A DNA stretch of 64,000 nucleotides from CAZVYJ01 sp964631565 (GTDB lineage: Bacteria; Planctomycetota; Phycisphaerae; SM23-33), in contig CAZVYJ010000008.1 of the NCBI GenBank assembly GCA_964631565.1, positions 15,886 to 79,885 of the forward strand, given 5' to 3'. Position 1 is the stretch's first letter. Each line of letters opens with the position of its first letter. A model generated the notes under the pieces. That model worked only from the letters and a program-made list of their open reading frames with translations. It was not told the origin of the DNA and did not search any database. A program made the translations under genes and the position numbers. Shown piece after piece: positions 1 to 8,801 of the stretch.

Positions 1-206
1 TGCGCCGCGGCGCAACCGGCCGGATTGGCGCCTATAACTGCGACGTCATATATCTTTGACATGGGCGATAGGCTAACTGGGCATGGCTGCTTTGGCAAGT
101 GCGACAGCAGGGCATTATATGCCCTGGTGCAAAATATGAACAAAGGTGTAAAAATGTGAAAAAAATTCATCTTGTTATCCCGCCTGCCTGTGGGTAAAAA
201 AATGCC

Positions 207-611
207 ATGAAGATCAAGATTGCATTATCGGTGCTGCTGACCACGACGCTGCTTGCCGGCTGCGTCGAAAGGAAGATGACAATAACCTCCGAGCCGTCGG
301 GAGCGCTGGTAATCATATCCGACAAGGAAATCGGCCGAACGCCGCTGACTCATCGCTTCACGTGGTACGGCGATTACGACGTGATACTCCGTATGGAAGG
401 GTATGACACGCTGAAGACGCACGCACGCCTTACACCGCCGGCCTATGAGATTCCGCCGTTCGACCTGCTCAGCGCCATCGTGCCGTGGACCTATCACGAT
501 GAGCGATATCTGCATTTCAAAATGGAAAAACTGACGCTGCCGACCGAGGCGGAGCTTATCAAAAGGGCGGATGAAATGCAGAAGGAAACGCTCGAACCGG
601 TGGAACGCTGA
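207..611 (+). CDS. PEGA-domain lipoprotein
   Basis: The first ~19 residues form a lipoprotein signal peptide with lipobox LAGC, so the mature protein should be lipidated and envelope-anchored. Directly after it comes a PEGA-type beta domain (roughly residues 24-75: ITSEPSGALVII, GRTPLTHRF, VILRMEGYDTL), a surface or binding module of unknown ligand. The remaining ~55 residues are charged and probably helical. The ATG lacks a strong ribosome binding site. The gene is convergent with the next one and has no obvious operon partner. The PEGA call follows the SGA-x-V / IG-x-TP / GY pattern; the biological role is unknown. Confidence 0.75.
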   Translation: MKIKIALSVLLTTTLLAGCVERKMTITSEPSGALVIISDKEIGRTPLTHRFTWYGDYDVILRMEGYDTLKTHARLTPPAYEIPPFDLLSAIVPWTYHDERYLHFKMEKLTLPTEAELIKRADEMQKETLEPVER

Positions 612-655
612 AAAAAGCGTTTGTCGTCGTCTCGGCGGGGGTTCTTCTGTTTAAT

Positions 656-1513
656 TTACTGCCACCCCATTTTCTGAAGCATCTCCATAAATGCCGCTGA
701 TACCGGTATCTGTTCCGGCTGCACCCTAGTAATGGACACCCGTGTAAATGTTATCCCATGATCCGGCAGGTCTATCTGTTTGATTTCGCCGTCGCTATCA
801 AGGTGATATATCTGGGTTAATCCGCCGAGCATTGAACTTCTGGTCCGTATAGTGTTCTTATCAAGCGGTTCTATGGTCAGGTCGGTGAATTGAACATTGT
901 TTCCGATGAAAATACTGTCATCAACGGCCATACAGAAGCCTGCCGATTCACCGCTTTTAGCCACAAGTCGGAGTACAGGCAGCATGGCTCCGTCCGGGAT
1001 ATAGTTTGCGGGGATATCTGCGGTTCCTGACAGCGGCTTCCACATGCCGTGGATTTTCTGATGACTGGTGACGGAAGATTTTCCGTCCTTGAGTATTATT
1101 TCGGTCCGGAGCTGGTTGGTCCGTCCCTGGTAATAGCACTCGCTCAGGTCGTCGGCCAGTCCGCAGGTGCTTTCAACATCATTTCGCCCCTCATTTGTCA
1201 GGCGCGTTTCTTCTGTTTCGCTCAGAAACCGGCCGTCTCTGAACCATCGGAATTCCGTACGTTCTCCTATTATTTTGCCCTCGTGGTTACGGGCAATAAA
1301 GACGGCCTGCATGAACTGCGTGTCCATCTGTTCTGACAGGTTTTTGCTGCGGAGGGTTTTGATGATTTCCTCGCCTCGCCCTCTCGGCAGCGTGGTTTTT
1401 ACCGTTATCAGCCAGTAAACGCCTCCGACACTCAGAAGGAGAATTACGAACATTACGACAGCAATAACTGCGGGCCTTCCGTGCGGGGACTCTATTTTGA
1501 AATTGTTTGTCAT
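656..1513 (-). CDS. hypothetical single-pass membrane-anchored protein
   Basis: I do not recognise this 285-residue protein. After a short cytoplasmic N-terminus there is one hydrophobic segment (about residues 15-37, rich in V, I, L), followed by a large soluble domain that should be periplasmic. That domain alternates charged and hydrophobic residues and has three scattered cysteines, suggesting a beta-rich fold. It ends beside the convergent PEGA lipoprotein and its start faces lnt across about 130 nt. No catalytic motif was found. The long, well-composed reading frame and the signal-anchor make it a convincing gene. Confidence 0.7.
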   Translation of the reverse strand: MTNNFKIESPHGRPAVIAVVMFVILLLSVGGVYWLITVKTTLPRGRGEEIIKTLRSKNLSEQMDTQFMQAVFIARNHEGKIIGERTEFRWFRDGRFLSETEETRLTNEGRNDVESTCGLADDLSECYYQGRTNQLRTEIILKDGKSSVTSHQKIHGMWKPLSGTADIPANYIPDGAMLPVLRLVAKSGESAGFCMAVDDSIFIGNNVQFTDLTIEPLDKNTIRTRSSMLGGLTQIYHLDSDGEIKQIDLPDHGITFTRVSITRVQPEQIPVSAAFMEMLQKMGWQ

Positions 1514-1558
1514 ACAGGCATGTTAATCGTCATGAAGGCTTGATGTAAAGGGTTACGC

Positions 1559-1588
1559 TTGACGCTTATATACGGCATAGGTCACAAT
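1559..1588 (+). promoter_or_regulatory. candidate sigma70-type promoter for lnt
   Basis: TTGACG at 1559-1564 and CACAAT at 1583-1588 are separated by 18 nt and lie about 60 nt upstream of the lnt start. The -35 box matches 5 of 6 consensus bases and the -10 box 4 of 6. Assigned by eye only. Confidence 0.35.
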
Positions 1589-1647
1589 AAGACGAAATCG
1601 TAGCCGGCAGAGACGATCAGGCTGCAGCGTTACAGGAGTAATCGCTT

Positions 1648-3606
1648 TTGGCAAAAAGACGAAATCGCACCATATCCGTCGAGCAGACCGCAGATTTAGG
1701 CATACTTGAGCATAATCCGCCGCAAGAGATATTCCGGCGGCGGCTTGAGTTGCGCAGGCGGCTTAGCGTGGCGCTGCTCGCGCTGCTGACGGTGGTGCTG
1801 CTTACTGTTTCATTCGCTCCGTTCGATTGCTGGTATCTGGCGTATTTTGCGCTGGTTCCGTGGGTGCTCGCCCTGGATGCCGGAACGGGACGAAAATGGG
1901 CGCTGTTATGGGGGTGGCTGGCCGGCGTTGTTTTCTGGGCGGCAAATCTGTACTGGCTGTGGTGGATAACACTGCCCGGTTATGCCGCACTGGTTCTGTA
2001 CCTGTCCGCCTACTGGTTCGTTGCGGCGGCATTGACCCGCTCCGCCACGAAGCGCAACTGTCCCATGTGGATTGTGCTGCCGGTCGTTTGGGTTGCCCTT
2101 GAATTCGCCCGCGCGTACGTCATCGGAGGATTTCCGTGGTTCTATCTGGCGCATAGCCAGTATGCCCAGACGAGGCTGATACAGATTGCCGATACCACCG
2201 GCCAGTATGGCGTATCCTTTTTCGTCGCCATGGTGAACGGGGCCATCGTTGATATGCTTGCCTCGCCGCTGTTTGTCCGGTCACGGCTGGGCGGCAAAAT
2301 AGGCAAACGCATACTTGTCGGCATTGGAGTTTCTATTCTGGCATGTGCGGCGATGCTGTTTTACGGAGTGTGGCGGGTAGGGCAGGACACCTGCAAACCG
2401 GGTCCGGTAATAGGAATCGTGCAGGAATCATTCCCCATTACACTGAATGGACAGGAAGCCTCGCCTGAAAAAATTTTCGACGACCATCGCAGGGCATGCG
2501 ACAAATTCATTGGACACAACTGCGACCTGGTCATCTGGCCGGAAACAATGCTGCCAAGAGCGATAAACGCAGAAATGCTCGATGTAAAACTGGACAAACT
2601 CGTCGGCGATGACCTCCGGGCGCTGGCGGACAGGTTTTTCGCAGGCTCAGTGAAACTGTCGGACTATTCCAACGAAGAAATTCTCTCCGCCCTTACGAAC
2701 ATCATCGAAGGCTCGGGTGAGTCCGGCACGAAAAACGGCTGCAGACGTTTCTATGCCGGACAGATGGGCGAGCTTTCTAAGGCGCTGGGATGCCCGATAC
2801 TGGCGGGCGGCTCGTCGATACATCGCAACGCGCTGGCGGCCGACCCTCGTGACAAATGGGAAGTGCGCAACAGCGCATTGTGGTTTGACGGATCGTGGCG
2901 GAATTCGGCAATATATTCAAAAATGCATCTTGTTCCGCTGAGCGAATATGTTCCTTTCAAGGACAGCTGGCGGGGACTGCATGACCTGCTGCGAAGTTTC
3001 GTTCCGCAGTCGATGGACCAGCTCGCTCCCGGCAAGTCCACCAGGCCGTTCGAGCTTAACAGAGGCGGCAAAACATGGCACATTGCAAGCCCGATATGTT
3101 ACGAAGGCACTTTCGCAAGAATCTGCCGGAAGCTGGTTATGGCCGACGGGAAAAAACAGGCCGACATCATAGTCAACCTGTCGAACGACGGCTGGTTCGT
3201 TTATAAATGGAAAAATGTATACCGCGCCAGCACGGAACAGTCGCAGCATCTGGCGTCGTATTGTTTTCGGGCGATAGAAAACCGGGTGCCCGTCGTAAGA
3301 GCGGTTAACACGGGCATCAGTGCATCTATAACGTCAAATGGAAAAATAGAGACGGCTGTCGAATTCAGGCAGGGCGATTTCGTGAAAAGAACCATGATAT
3401 CCGGTACACTGCTGCTGAACGGCGAGCCGACCGGTTCAAAGGAATATGTGCCCGGCCGGGGGCCACGAGTACTTGTAGATTCGCGGGTTAGCGTGTACAG
3501 TCTTGTGGGCGACGTTTTCGCTCTCGTGGTCAGCGGGGCCGCCCTGGCTCTTGCAGCTGTGTTGATATTATTCAAACGAAAACGCACGGATTTAGGAGCT
3601 GCATAG
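1648..3606 (+). CDS. lnt: apolipoprotein N-acyltransferase
   Basis: Lnt adds the third acyl chain to the N-terminal cysteine of lipoproteins in the inner membrane. The N-terminal half (about residues 40-245) holds several membrane helices. The C-terminal nitrilase-like domain carries the expected catalytic set: Glu299 in LVIWPET, Lys425 in YSKMHLVPL and Cys484 in SPICYEGTF. At 652 residues it is longer than the ~510 of E. coli Lnt; most of the extra length lies between the Glu and Lys motifs (about 310-400) plus an N-terminal extension. The start is TTG, with AGGAG nine nt upstream. It overlaps the next lipoprotein gene by one base. Confidence 0.93.
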   Translation: MAKRRNRTISVEQTADLGILEHNPPQEIFRRRLELRRRLSVALLALLTVVLLTVSFAPFDCWYLAYFALVPWVLALDAGTGRKWALLWGWLAGVVFWAANLYWLWWITLPGYAALVLYLSAYWFVAAALTRSATKRNCPMWIVLPVVWVALEFARAYVIGGFPWFYLAHSQYAQTRLIQIADTTGQYGVSFFVAMVNGAIVDMLASPLFVRSRLGGKIGKRILVGIGVSILACAAMLFYGVWRVGQDTCKPGPVIGIVQESFPITLNGQEASPEKIFDDHRRACDKFIGHNCDLVIWPETMLPRAINAEMLDVKLDKLVGDDLRALADRFFAGSVKLSDYSNEEILSALTNIIEGSGESGTKNGCRRFYAGQMGELSKALGCPILAGGSSIHRNALAADPRDKWEVRNSALWFDGSWRNSAIYSKMHLVPLSEYVPFKDSWRGLHDLLRSFVPQSMDQLAPGKSTRPFELNRGGKTWHIASPICYEGTFARICRKLVMADGKKQADIIVNLSNDGWFVYKWKNVYRASTEQSQHLASYCFRAIENRVPVVRAVNTGISASITSNGKIETAVEFRQGDFVKRTMISGTLLLNGEPTGSKEYVPGRGPRVLVDSRVSVYSLVGDVFALVVSGAALALAAVLILFKRKRTDLGAA

Positions 3607-4847
3607 TGATTCGGTTCATGTTTTTGGCTCAGATTGCAGCAGCGGTGACGGCTTCATGCGTCATGCCTGGATGCGTCGACGGACGTAAAAGCTACGACCC
3701 CACACTGGCGATTATCGATGCACGTGCGCAACTTTATCAGGATGCCGACAATATCGGCCAGACAGACGGTTCCAAAAGCGCTGACGCGATAGCCGAAGCA
3801 CGAACCTGTCGTTCCAATGCCATCGAGGCACTTGCCGAAGTTGAAGGCGCCAAAGCCGGCGGAGTATTCATGCAGGCCCTCAAGGACAAAGACCCCATGA
3901 TCCGTTTCGCCGCAGCGATGGCGATAGGGGACACTAGGTATGCGCCCGCTCTTAATTATCTGAAAAAGATGGCCGACCCGGCCGAAAGATTTGAACCTGA
4001 TAAACGCGTATTCTGCGCGGTCATTTATGCTCTTCATAAACTGGGTAATGATGACTATGCGAGCGAACTTGGCACTTTGTTGTTTGATCCGCAGCAGGAA
4101 GTCAGGGCCGACGTTGCGCTGGTTATGGGCAAGATGGGGGAAGAATCCGCTATAGAACCCCTCAATACACTGCTGTCAGATGAGCGGGAAGACAGCGTGA
4201 AGCTGGTTATCGTCGAGTCGCTCGCACTGCTGGGCGACCAGAAAAGCGCCTCTATGCTGGAGACGCATATAAAGCGGCGCTTTATCGAGGATCAGCTGAT
4301 AGCGATAAATGCCATGGCAAAGACTCCGACGCAGCACAGCGCTTATGTGTTGTACAACGTAATGACGCGGCTCAAGGAAGAAGTAATCGTCCGCTGCGCC
4401 GCCGCCGGCGCCTTGGCGAAGATCGGGCATCCGGAAAATTACGGATATGAATTGTGCGTCAACGCCCTGCAGCACCCTGAAGAGATAATGCGGGAAAAGA
4501 GCGGCGAAGGCAGGCCCATTACGGCAGTGGAGATTCGCAGGCTTCAGCAGGTTGCGGCGATGTCGCTTGGAGATATGGGCCGCAACGACGCAGTAGCCGT
4601 TTTGCTGCCTGTACTTAAATCAGACAAGCCAGCCGTCCGCATAGCCGCCGCCCGCAGCATACTCAAGCTGCTCAGTACGCCGGAACCGAAACCGACGTCG
4701 GACAAAGCTGAACCTGAAAACATCGCAAAACCGGATGAAACCGCCAAGTCTGAAAAGAAATCTCCGGAAGAGACGAAAGATGCCGAGGACGGCGAAACTC
4801 CGGCGGACGACCGGCCCAGGCTGCACACTGCAGGCGGCAAAGACTGA
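3606..4847 (+). CDS. HEAT-repeat lipoprotein
   Basis: The protein has a signal peptide with a probable lipidated cysteine (MPGC, near residue 23), then a long run of HEAT-like helical pairs from about residue 75 to 355, seen as repeated blocks such as DPMIRFAAAMAIGD, VRADVALVMGKMGEESAIEPL and PAVRIAAARSILKL. The last ~55 residues are a low-complexity tail rich in K, E, P and S. HEAT repeats scaffold protein-protein contacts. The GTG start overlaps the lnt stop (TAGTG), so the two are translationally coupled: a lipoprotein made together with the enzyme that matures lipoproteins. Binding partner unknown. Confidence 0.8.
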   Translation: MIRFMFLAQIAAAVTASCVMPGCVDGRKSYDPTLAIIDARAQLYQDADNIGQTDGSKSADAIAEARTCRSNAIEALAEVEGAKAGGVFMQALKDKDPMIRFAAAMAIGDTRYAPALNYLKKMADPAERFEPDKRVFCAVIYALHKLGNDDYASELGTLLFDPQQEVRADVALVMGKMGEESAIEPLNTLLSDEREDSVKLVIVESLALLGDQKSASMLETHIKRRFIEDQLIAINAMAKTPTQHSAYVLYNVMTRLKEEVIVRCAAAGALAKIGHPENYGYELCVNALQHPEEIMREKSGEGRPITAVEIRRLQQVAAMSLGDMGRNDAVAVLLPVLKSDKPAVRIAAARSILKLLSTPEPKPTSDKAEPENIAKPDETAKSEKKSPEETKDAEDGETPADDRPRLHTAGGKD

Positions 4848-4879
4848 ATAATGCTGTGATTCTGAAACCTGAAATTTGC

Positions 4880-4907
4880 TTGACTTAACGTCCAGTAGAA
4901 ATAGAAT
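4880..4907 (+). promoter_or_regulatory. candidate sigma70-type promoter
   Basis: TTGACT (4880-4885) and TAGAAT (4902-4907) with a 16-nt spacer, each 5 of 6 consensus matches. It lies about 145 nt upstream of the coiled-coil protein gene and would give a leader of roughly 140 nt. Confidence 0.45.
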
Positions 4908-5052
4908 TTGCTCGCGAAGGCTTGTTTATATAATAACCACGCACTATATAGTTTTTTATCCTTATAAACACGGATGGTTTCGGAAGTAAAAGGCTGGTCC
5001 GAATATGTAACCGCTGCCGTACTGAGGCGGCGAACTCGAAGGAGAACTCGGT

Positions 5053-5892
5053 TTGAATATCTTGACTAAGATCTGCATCGTCATACTGGTGGTCCTGAAC
5101 CTTGTGATTAGCGGCGTTTTCATCAAGTTTGTAAGCGAATCGGCTAATTACAAGGACCTTTATAACGTGGAGCGCCAAAATAAGCTCGCTGCGGAACAGA
5201 CTACCAAGCACTACGCCCTTGCCTTGGAAACTTCCAACCAGATGCACAAGGCCGAATCGGAAAAAAACAACAAGGCGCTTGCCGACGCCAAGGCTTTTAT
5301 CGCAGACCTGCAGAAGGAAATCGCCAAGCTTCAGGGCGAGGTTGTCACGCTGCAGTCCGACAAACAGTCGCTTCTGGCTGACACCACCAGGCTGACGCTG
5401 AATGAGCAGAAAAGCACCCAGATAACCGAAACAATCAGGCTCCAGCTTCAGAAAGCCAATGAAGATCTGCAGAAGCTCAACGAAGAAATCAACGCCCTGA
5501 CCGTCAGCCTCAAGGAGGCCGTCGCACGGGCCGATCGCCAGGAAAAAGTGGTTCGTCTGCTTCGTGAACAGCTGCATGAGGAGCGGGAGCGTATAAAAAC
5601 ACTCATCGCCAGCGGCGGCAAGGAACAGACGGGCGACACGAGCGGCGCCACTGTTACCGCAGACGTTGAGATTACCGGCAACATCACAAGCGTTGACCAG
5701 AACATAGCCGCAATCGACGTAGGCTCGGCCAAGGGCCTCAAGAATGGCATGAAGCTCATCGTATATCGCAACGACAAGTTTGTTGCGTATCTTCGGATTG
5801 AGGAAGTCGACGTTGACAGTGCTGCCGGCGTGATAGAGAAGAAACAGCTCGATCCGATCGTCGGCGACAAGGCAACCACAAAACTGGATTAG
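5053..5892 (+). CDS. membrane-anchored coiled-coil protein
   Basis: The first ~30 residues contain one hydrophobic segment (IVILVVLNLVISGVFI), acting as a signal-anchor. Residues ~40-190 are almost entirely heptad-like (rich in K, E, A, L, Q), predicting a long coiled coil. The last ~70 residues form a small beta-rich domain (VEITGNITSVDQNIAAIDVG, GLKNGMKLIVYR) recalling SH3-like or MreC-like end domains. The overall plan, TM anchor, coiled coil, beta domain, resembles MreC but sequence identity is not evident. The start is TTG with an AAGGAGA site upstream. It lies 17 nt before a small membrane protein and upstream of mreB, so a role in envelope or shape is possible but inferred. Confidence 0.72.
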   Translation: MNILTKICIVILVVLNLVISGVFIKFVSESANYKDLYNVERQNKLAAEQTTKHYALALETSNQMHKAESEKNNKALADAKAFIADLQKEIAKLQGEVVTLQSDKQSLLADTTRLTLNEQKSTQITETIRLQLQKANEDLQKLNEEINALTVSLKEAVARADRQEKVVRLLREQLHEERERIKTLIASGGKEQTGDTSGATVTADVEITGNITSVDQNIAAIDVGSAKGLKNGMKLIVYRNDKFVAYLRIEEVDVDSAAGVIEKKQLDPIVGDKATTKLD

Positions 5893-5909
5893 TTTCAGGG
5901 AGTGCCGAA

Positions 5910-6104
5910 ATGACCCAGATGTCTTCAGGTTCCGTCATACGCGTTAAGCCTCAGCCGAATATCTATACGATTCTGCTGGTGGTCGCCATATTGGTAGTCA
6001 GCGTTACTCTGGGGCTGGTGCTCTACAAGCTGATGTCGCCGCTGCCCAATGGTTATGGGCTTGAATTCGGCGATATTTTTAAACCTTGGCAGAAACCGGT
6101 CTAG
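5910..6104 (+). CDS. small single-pass membrane protein
   Basis: A 64-residue protein with one strong transmembrane helix (ILLVVAILVVSVTLGLVLY, about residues 19-38) and short hydrophilic ends. AGGGAG lies a few bases upstream of the ATG, and only 17 nt separate it from the coiled-coil protein gene, so the two are probably co-transcribed. Family not recognised; it may be a partner of the preceding membrane protein. Confidence 0.65.
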   Translation: MTQMSSGSVIRVKPQPNIYTILLVVAILVVSVTLGLVLYKLMSPLPNGYGLEFGDIFKPWQKPV

Positions 6105-6242
6105 GTAAGCCGGCGTTTACTATAAGTTAAGTCTCCGGCCAGCAATTTGTCGCCGGGGAGAGATTCATGTCGTTCGGGTGCCCGGCGCCGAGTCGTCGCG
6201 CGACGGCTGAATGAGAAACCCGACCGGTCTGTGCGTTGCAAT

Positions 6243-6259
6243 CGACCCCTGAGGGGTCG
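6243..6259. repeat. palindrome in the mreB leader
   Basis: CGACCCC and GGGGTCG form a perfect 7-bp stem with a 3-nt loop, 60 nt upstream of the mreB start, in a 215-nt leader that holds no gene. No T-run follows, so it does not look like a terminator. It could be an operator or an mRNA hairpin. Confidence 0.4.
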
Positions 6260-6319
6260 CTGTGCAGCATGGCCCGATGTCGGACAGAGTAAGCTGTCGA
6301 CGCAATGGGAAGGCTTGCA

Positions 6320-7378
6320 ATGATCTTAAACTCGATATTAGGTCTGTTCTCGATGGACATGGGCATCGATCTGGGCACCTGCAACACGCTGGTGTGCGTG
6401 CGTGGACAGGGTATCGTCCTGAACGAGCCGTCGGTAGTCGCCGTGAAACGCGGCACCAACAGGGTGCTCCAGAACGGCAACGCGGTCGGCGTGGTCGCCA
6501 AGGAAATGCTCGGCAAGACCCCGGGTTCTATCAGCGCAATCAGACCGATGAAAGACGGCGTCATCGCCGACTTCGATATCACCGAGGCGATGCTCAGCTA
6601 CTTTATCCGCAAGGTTCACCAGCGGCGTTCCGTGCTGGGGCTGCGGCCTCGCGTGGTAATCGCCATTCCGTCCGGCATTACCGCAGTCGAAAAGCGGGCC
6701 GTGCTTAACTCCGCAGAGCGGGCGGGCGCCAGGCGAGTGTACCTCGTCGATGAGCCGATGGCCTGCGGCATCGGGGCCGGACTGCCGATTACCGAGCCGA
6801 CAGCCTCCATGATCGTGGACATCGGCGGCGGAACCACCGAAGTGGCGATAATGTCCTTGGCCGACATTTCAGTGTGCGAATCCATCCGCGTCGCCGGCGA
6901 CGACATGGACGAAGCCATCTCCGCTCACATGAAACGCACCTACAACCTGATGATCGGTGAGCAGACGGCGGAGAAGATCAAAATCGAAATCGGCTCGGCA
7001 GCTCCCATGAACCAGGAAATGACCATGGAAGTAAGAGGCCGCGACATGATATCCGGCCTGCCGAGAAAAACGATTATCTCGTCCGAGGAAGTCCGCGAAG
7101 CCCTCAAGGAGCCTGTCGGCGCCATCATCGACTGCGTGGTCCGGACGCTCGAAAAAGCAGAGCCAGAACTTGCCGCGGACCTGGTGGACAACGGCATCGT
7201 CCTTGCCGGTGGCGGGTCGCTGCTGAAGGGCATCGATACCGTGCTTTCCAACGCGACTGGCCTGGACGTCCGCATCGCCGAAGACCCGCTTACATGCGTG
7301 GCGCGCGGGACGGCTGTCTATCTGGAGAACCTCGAAATCTGGAAAGACACGATGGAGTCCGACGAGGACGAATTCTGA
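6320..7378 (+). CDS. mreB: rod shape-determining protein MreB
   Basis: MreB is the bacterial actin that organises the elongasome on the inner membrane. The protein shows the actin-fold nucleotide motifs: phosphate 1 (GIDLGTCNTLV), phosphate 2 (IVDIGGGTTEVAIMS) and adenosine (GIVLAGGGSLLKGI), and the family-typical VAIPSGITAVEKRA block. An upstream in-frame ATG exists at 6305, but GGAAGG at 6308-6313 sits six nt before the ATG at 6320, giving the usual MILNSILGLFS start, so I chose 6320 (352 residues). mreC and mreD do not follow directly; they resume 3.4 kb downstream after a block of unrelated genes. Two hairpins follow the stop. Confidence 0.96.
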   Translation: MILNSILGLFSMDMGIDLGTCNTLVCVRGQGIVLNEPSVVAVKRGTNRVLQNGNAVGVVAKEMLGKTPGSISAIRPMKDGVIADFDITEAMLSYFIRKVHQRRSVLGLRPRVVIAIPSGITAVEKRAVLNSAERAGARRVYLVDEPMACGIGAGLPITEPTASMIVDIGGGTTEVAIMSLADISVCESIRVAGDDMDEAISAHMKRTYNLMIGEQTAEKIKIEIGSAAPMNQEMTMEVRGRDMISGLPRKTIISSEEVREALKEPVGAIIDCVVRTLEKAEPELAADLVDNGIVLAGGGSLLKGIDTVLSNATGLDVRIAEDPLTCVARGTAVYLENLEIWKDTMESDEDEF

Positions 7379-7426
7379 CAGATACCGAATCGCCCCTTTT
7401 CCCCGGAAATATTTGTTTGTATTTAA

Positions 7427-7450
7427 CCCCCCGTTGCTTGCAACGGGGGG
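7427..7450. terminator. palindromic hairpin 1 after mreB
   Basis: CCCCCCGTTG and CAACGGGGGG pair perfectly around a CTTG tetraloop and are followed by CTATATAG. It sits about 50 nt after the mreB stop. It has the same architecture as the second hairpin 39 nt downstream, so the two may be copies of one repeat family as well as terminators. Confidence 0.6.
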
Positions 7451-7488
7451 CTATATAGAAATCGTACGAACCTCCCCATTTTGCGGAA

Positions 7489-7522
7489 CCCCGGTCGCTC
7501 GCGACCGGGGGCTATATTTTTT
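7489..7522 (+). terminator. palindromic hairpin 2 with T-run after mreB
   Basis: CCCCGGTCGC and GCGACCGGGG pair perfectly and are followed by GCTATATTTTTT, a good rho-independent terminator for mreB. It shares the C-run, short loop, G-run and CTATAT layout with the hairpin at 7427-7450. Confidence 0.7.
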
Positions 7523-7556
7523 CCTTCCCAAACACCGGAATTTTGCCGCGTGGAAT

Positions 7557-8801
7557 CTATTTCTTCAACAGGGCGAGGCGGACGAGATTAAGTGCGAACT
7601 GCGAGGTGCGAAGACGCACTATTTCACGTGTTCCCGGGAAAATATTTTTATGGACTTCCACGCCGCCATCGGGCGAGGCTATGGCTATATAGACCAGCCC
7701 GACGGGCTTTTCAGCAGTTCCGCCGGCCGGGCCTGCGATTCCTGTGACGCTGATAGCCCAGTCGCTGCCGAACCGCCTTCTGCAGCCGGCCGCCATGGCG
7801 GTTGCCACTTCTTCGCTGACTGCGCCGTGAGATTCAATCAGTGCCGGCTCAACGAAGAGCAGATCGGACTTTATTTTGTTTGAATATACCACGGCGCCGC
7901 CGAGGTAATAGCTGCTTGAGCCAGGCGTGTCGGTAATCAGCTTGCCGATAAACCCGCCGGTGCAGCTTTCCGCGGTAGCCAGGGTCTGGCCGCGTTTTTT
8001 CAATGATTCACCGACGGCGGAGCTGAGAGTGTCGTCGCCTTCGCCGACAACCAACTCGCCCAGTCTGGCGCGGATTTCATCTGCGATTTTCCTGATTTGC
8101 CGCCTGGCCGTAATTTCGTCGGCCGCCCGCGACGCAATTCGCAGCGAGACCATGCCTGCATGCACCGTAATGCCGACCGTGACCGCGCCCTGCAGACGCA
8201 TCAAATCGGCGACGGCTGCGCCGATATCCGACTCGCCTTTACCGAACACATGCACCTCGTGCCTGAGCACAACACCTTTCGCGGCGGGCAGCAGGGGGCA
8301 TACGCCGTTGGCGAACATGGCCTCCATTTCCATCGGCACTCCGGGCAGAAGGAATATCCTGCTCCGGCCTATGCTGGCGGCGATGCCCGGAGCGGTGCCC
8401 ATATCATTGTCGATGGCCTTCGCCCCGGCCGGGACCATCGCCTGCACGCGGTTGACGTCGGACATTTTCCAGCCGCGACGGGCGAAAAATTTCTCGATGC
8501 GGTCGAGGCTTCTTGTGTCCGTGACAAGCTCGACGCCCATTGCGTCGGCGAGGGCCTGGCGGGTCATGTCATCCACGGTCGGGCCAAGCCCGCCGGTGAC
8601 AATCACCACTTCGGCCCGGCCGGCCGCCAGGGATATCGCATCGGCGATATCCCTGAGATTGTCGCCGACGGTAAAGTGAGCGTCGGTTTCGATACCGTGC
8701 TCGGCCAGTTTGCGGGAAAGATATGCGATGTTGGAATCCACCGTCTGTCCGGATATCAGTTCGGTTCCTACGGATATTACGACGGCTCTCATACTTTTCA
8801 T
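7557..8801 (-). CDS. cinA: CinA family protein (molybdopterin-binding domain plus NMN amidase domain)
   Basis: Two-domain CinA protein. The N-terminal part (about residues 1-170) is a MoCF-type domain (ISVGTELISGQTVDSN, VTGGLGPTVDD) linked in the family to ADP-ribose or NAD by-product hydrolysis. The C-terminal ~160 residues form the PncC-like nicotinamide-nucleotide amidase domain (ATAESCTGGFIG, GGAVVYSN, SVTGIAGPAGG). At 414 residues it is full length. I chose the ATG at 8801 because GGAAGGA lies eight nt upstream and because this start overlaps the stop of the preceding gene by four bases (ATGA), a typical coupling. It interrupts the mre cluster on the opposite strand. Confidence 0.93.
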   Translation of the reverse strand: MKSMRAVVISVGTELISGQTVDSNIAYLSRKLAEHGIETDAHFTVGDNLRDIADAISLAAGRAEVVIVTGGLGPTVDDMTRQALADAMGVELVTDTRSLDRIEKFFARRGWKMSDVNRVQAMVPAGAKAIDNDMGTAPGIAASIGRSRIFLLPGVPMEMEAMFANGVCPLLPAAKGVVLRHEVHVFGKGESDIGAAVADLMRLQGAVTVGITVHAGMVSLRIASRAADEITARRQIRKIADEIRARLGELVVGEGDDTLSSAVGESLKKRGQTLATAESCTGGFIGKLITDTPGSSSYYLGGAVVYSNKIKSDLLFVEPALIESHGAVSEEVATAMAAGCRRRFGSDWAISVTGIAGPAGGTAEKPVGLVYIAIASPDGGVEVHKNIFPGTREIVRLRTSQFALNLVRLALLKK

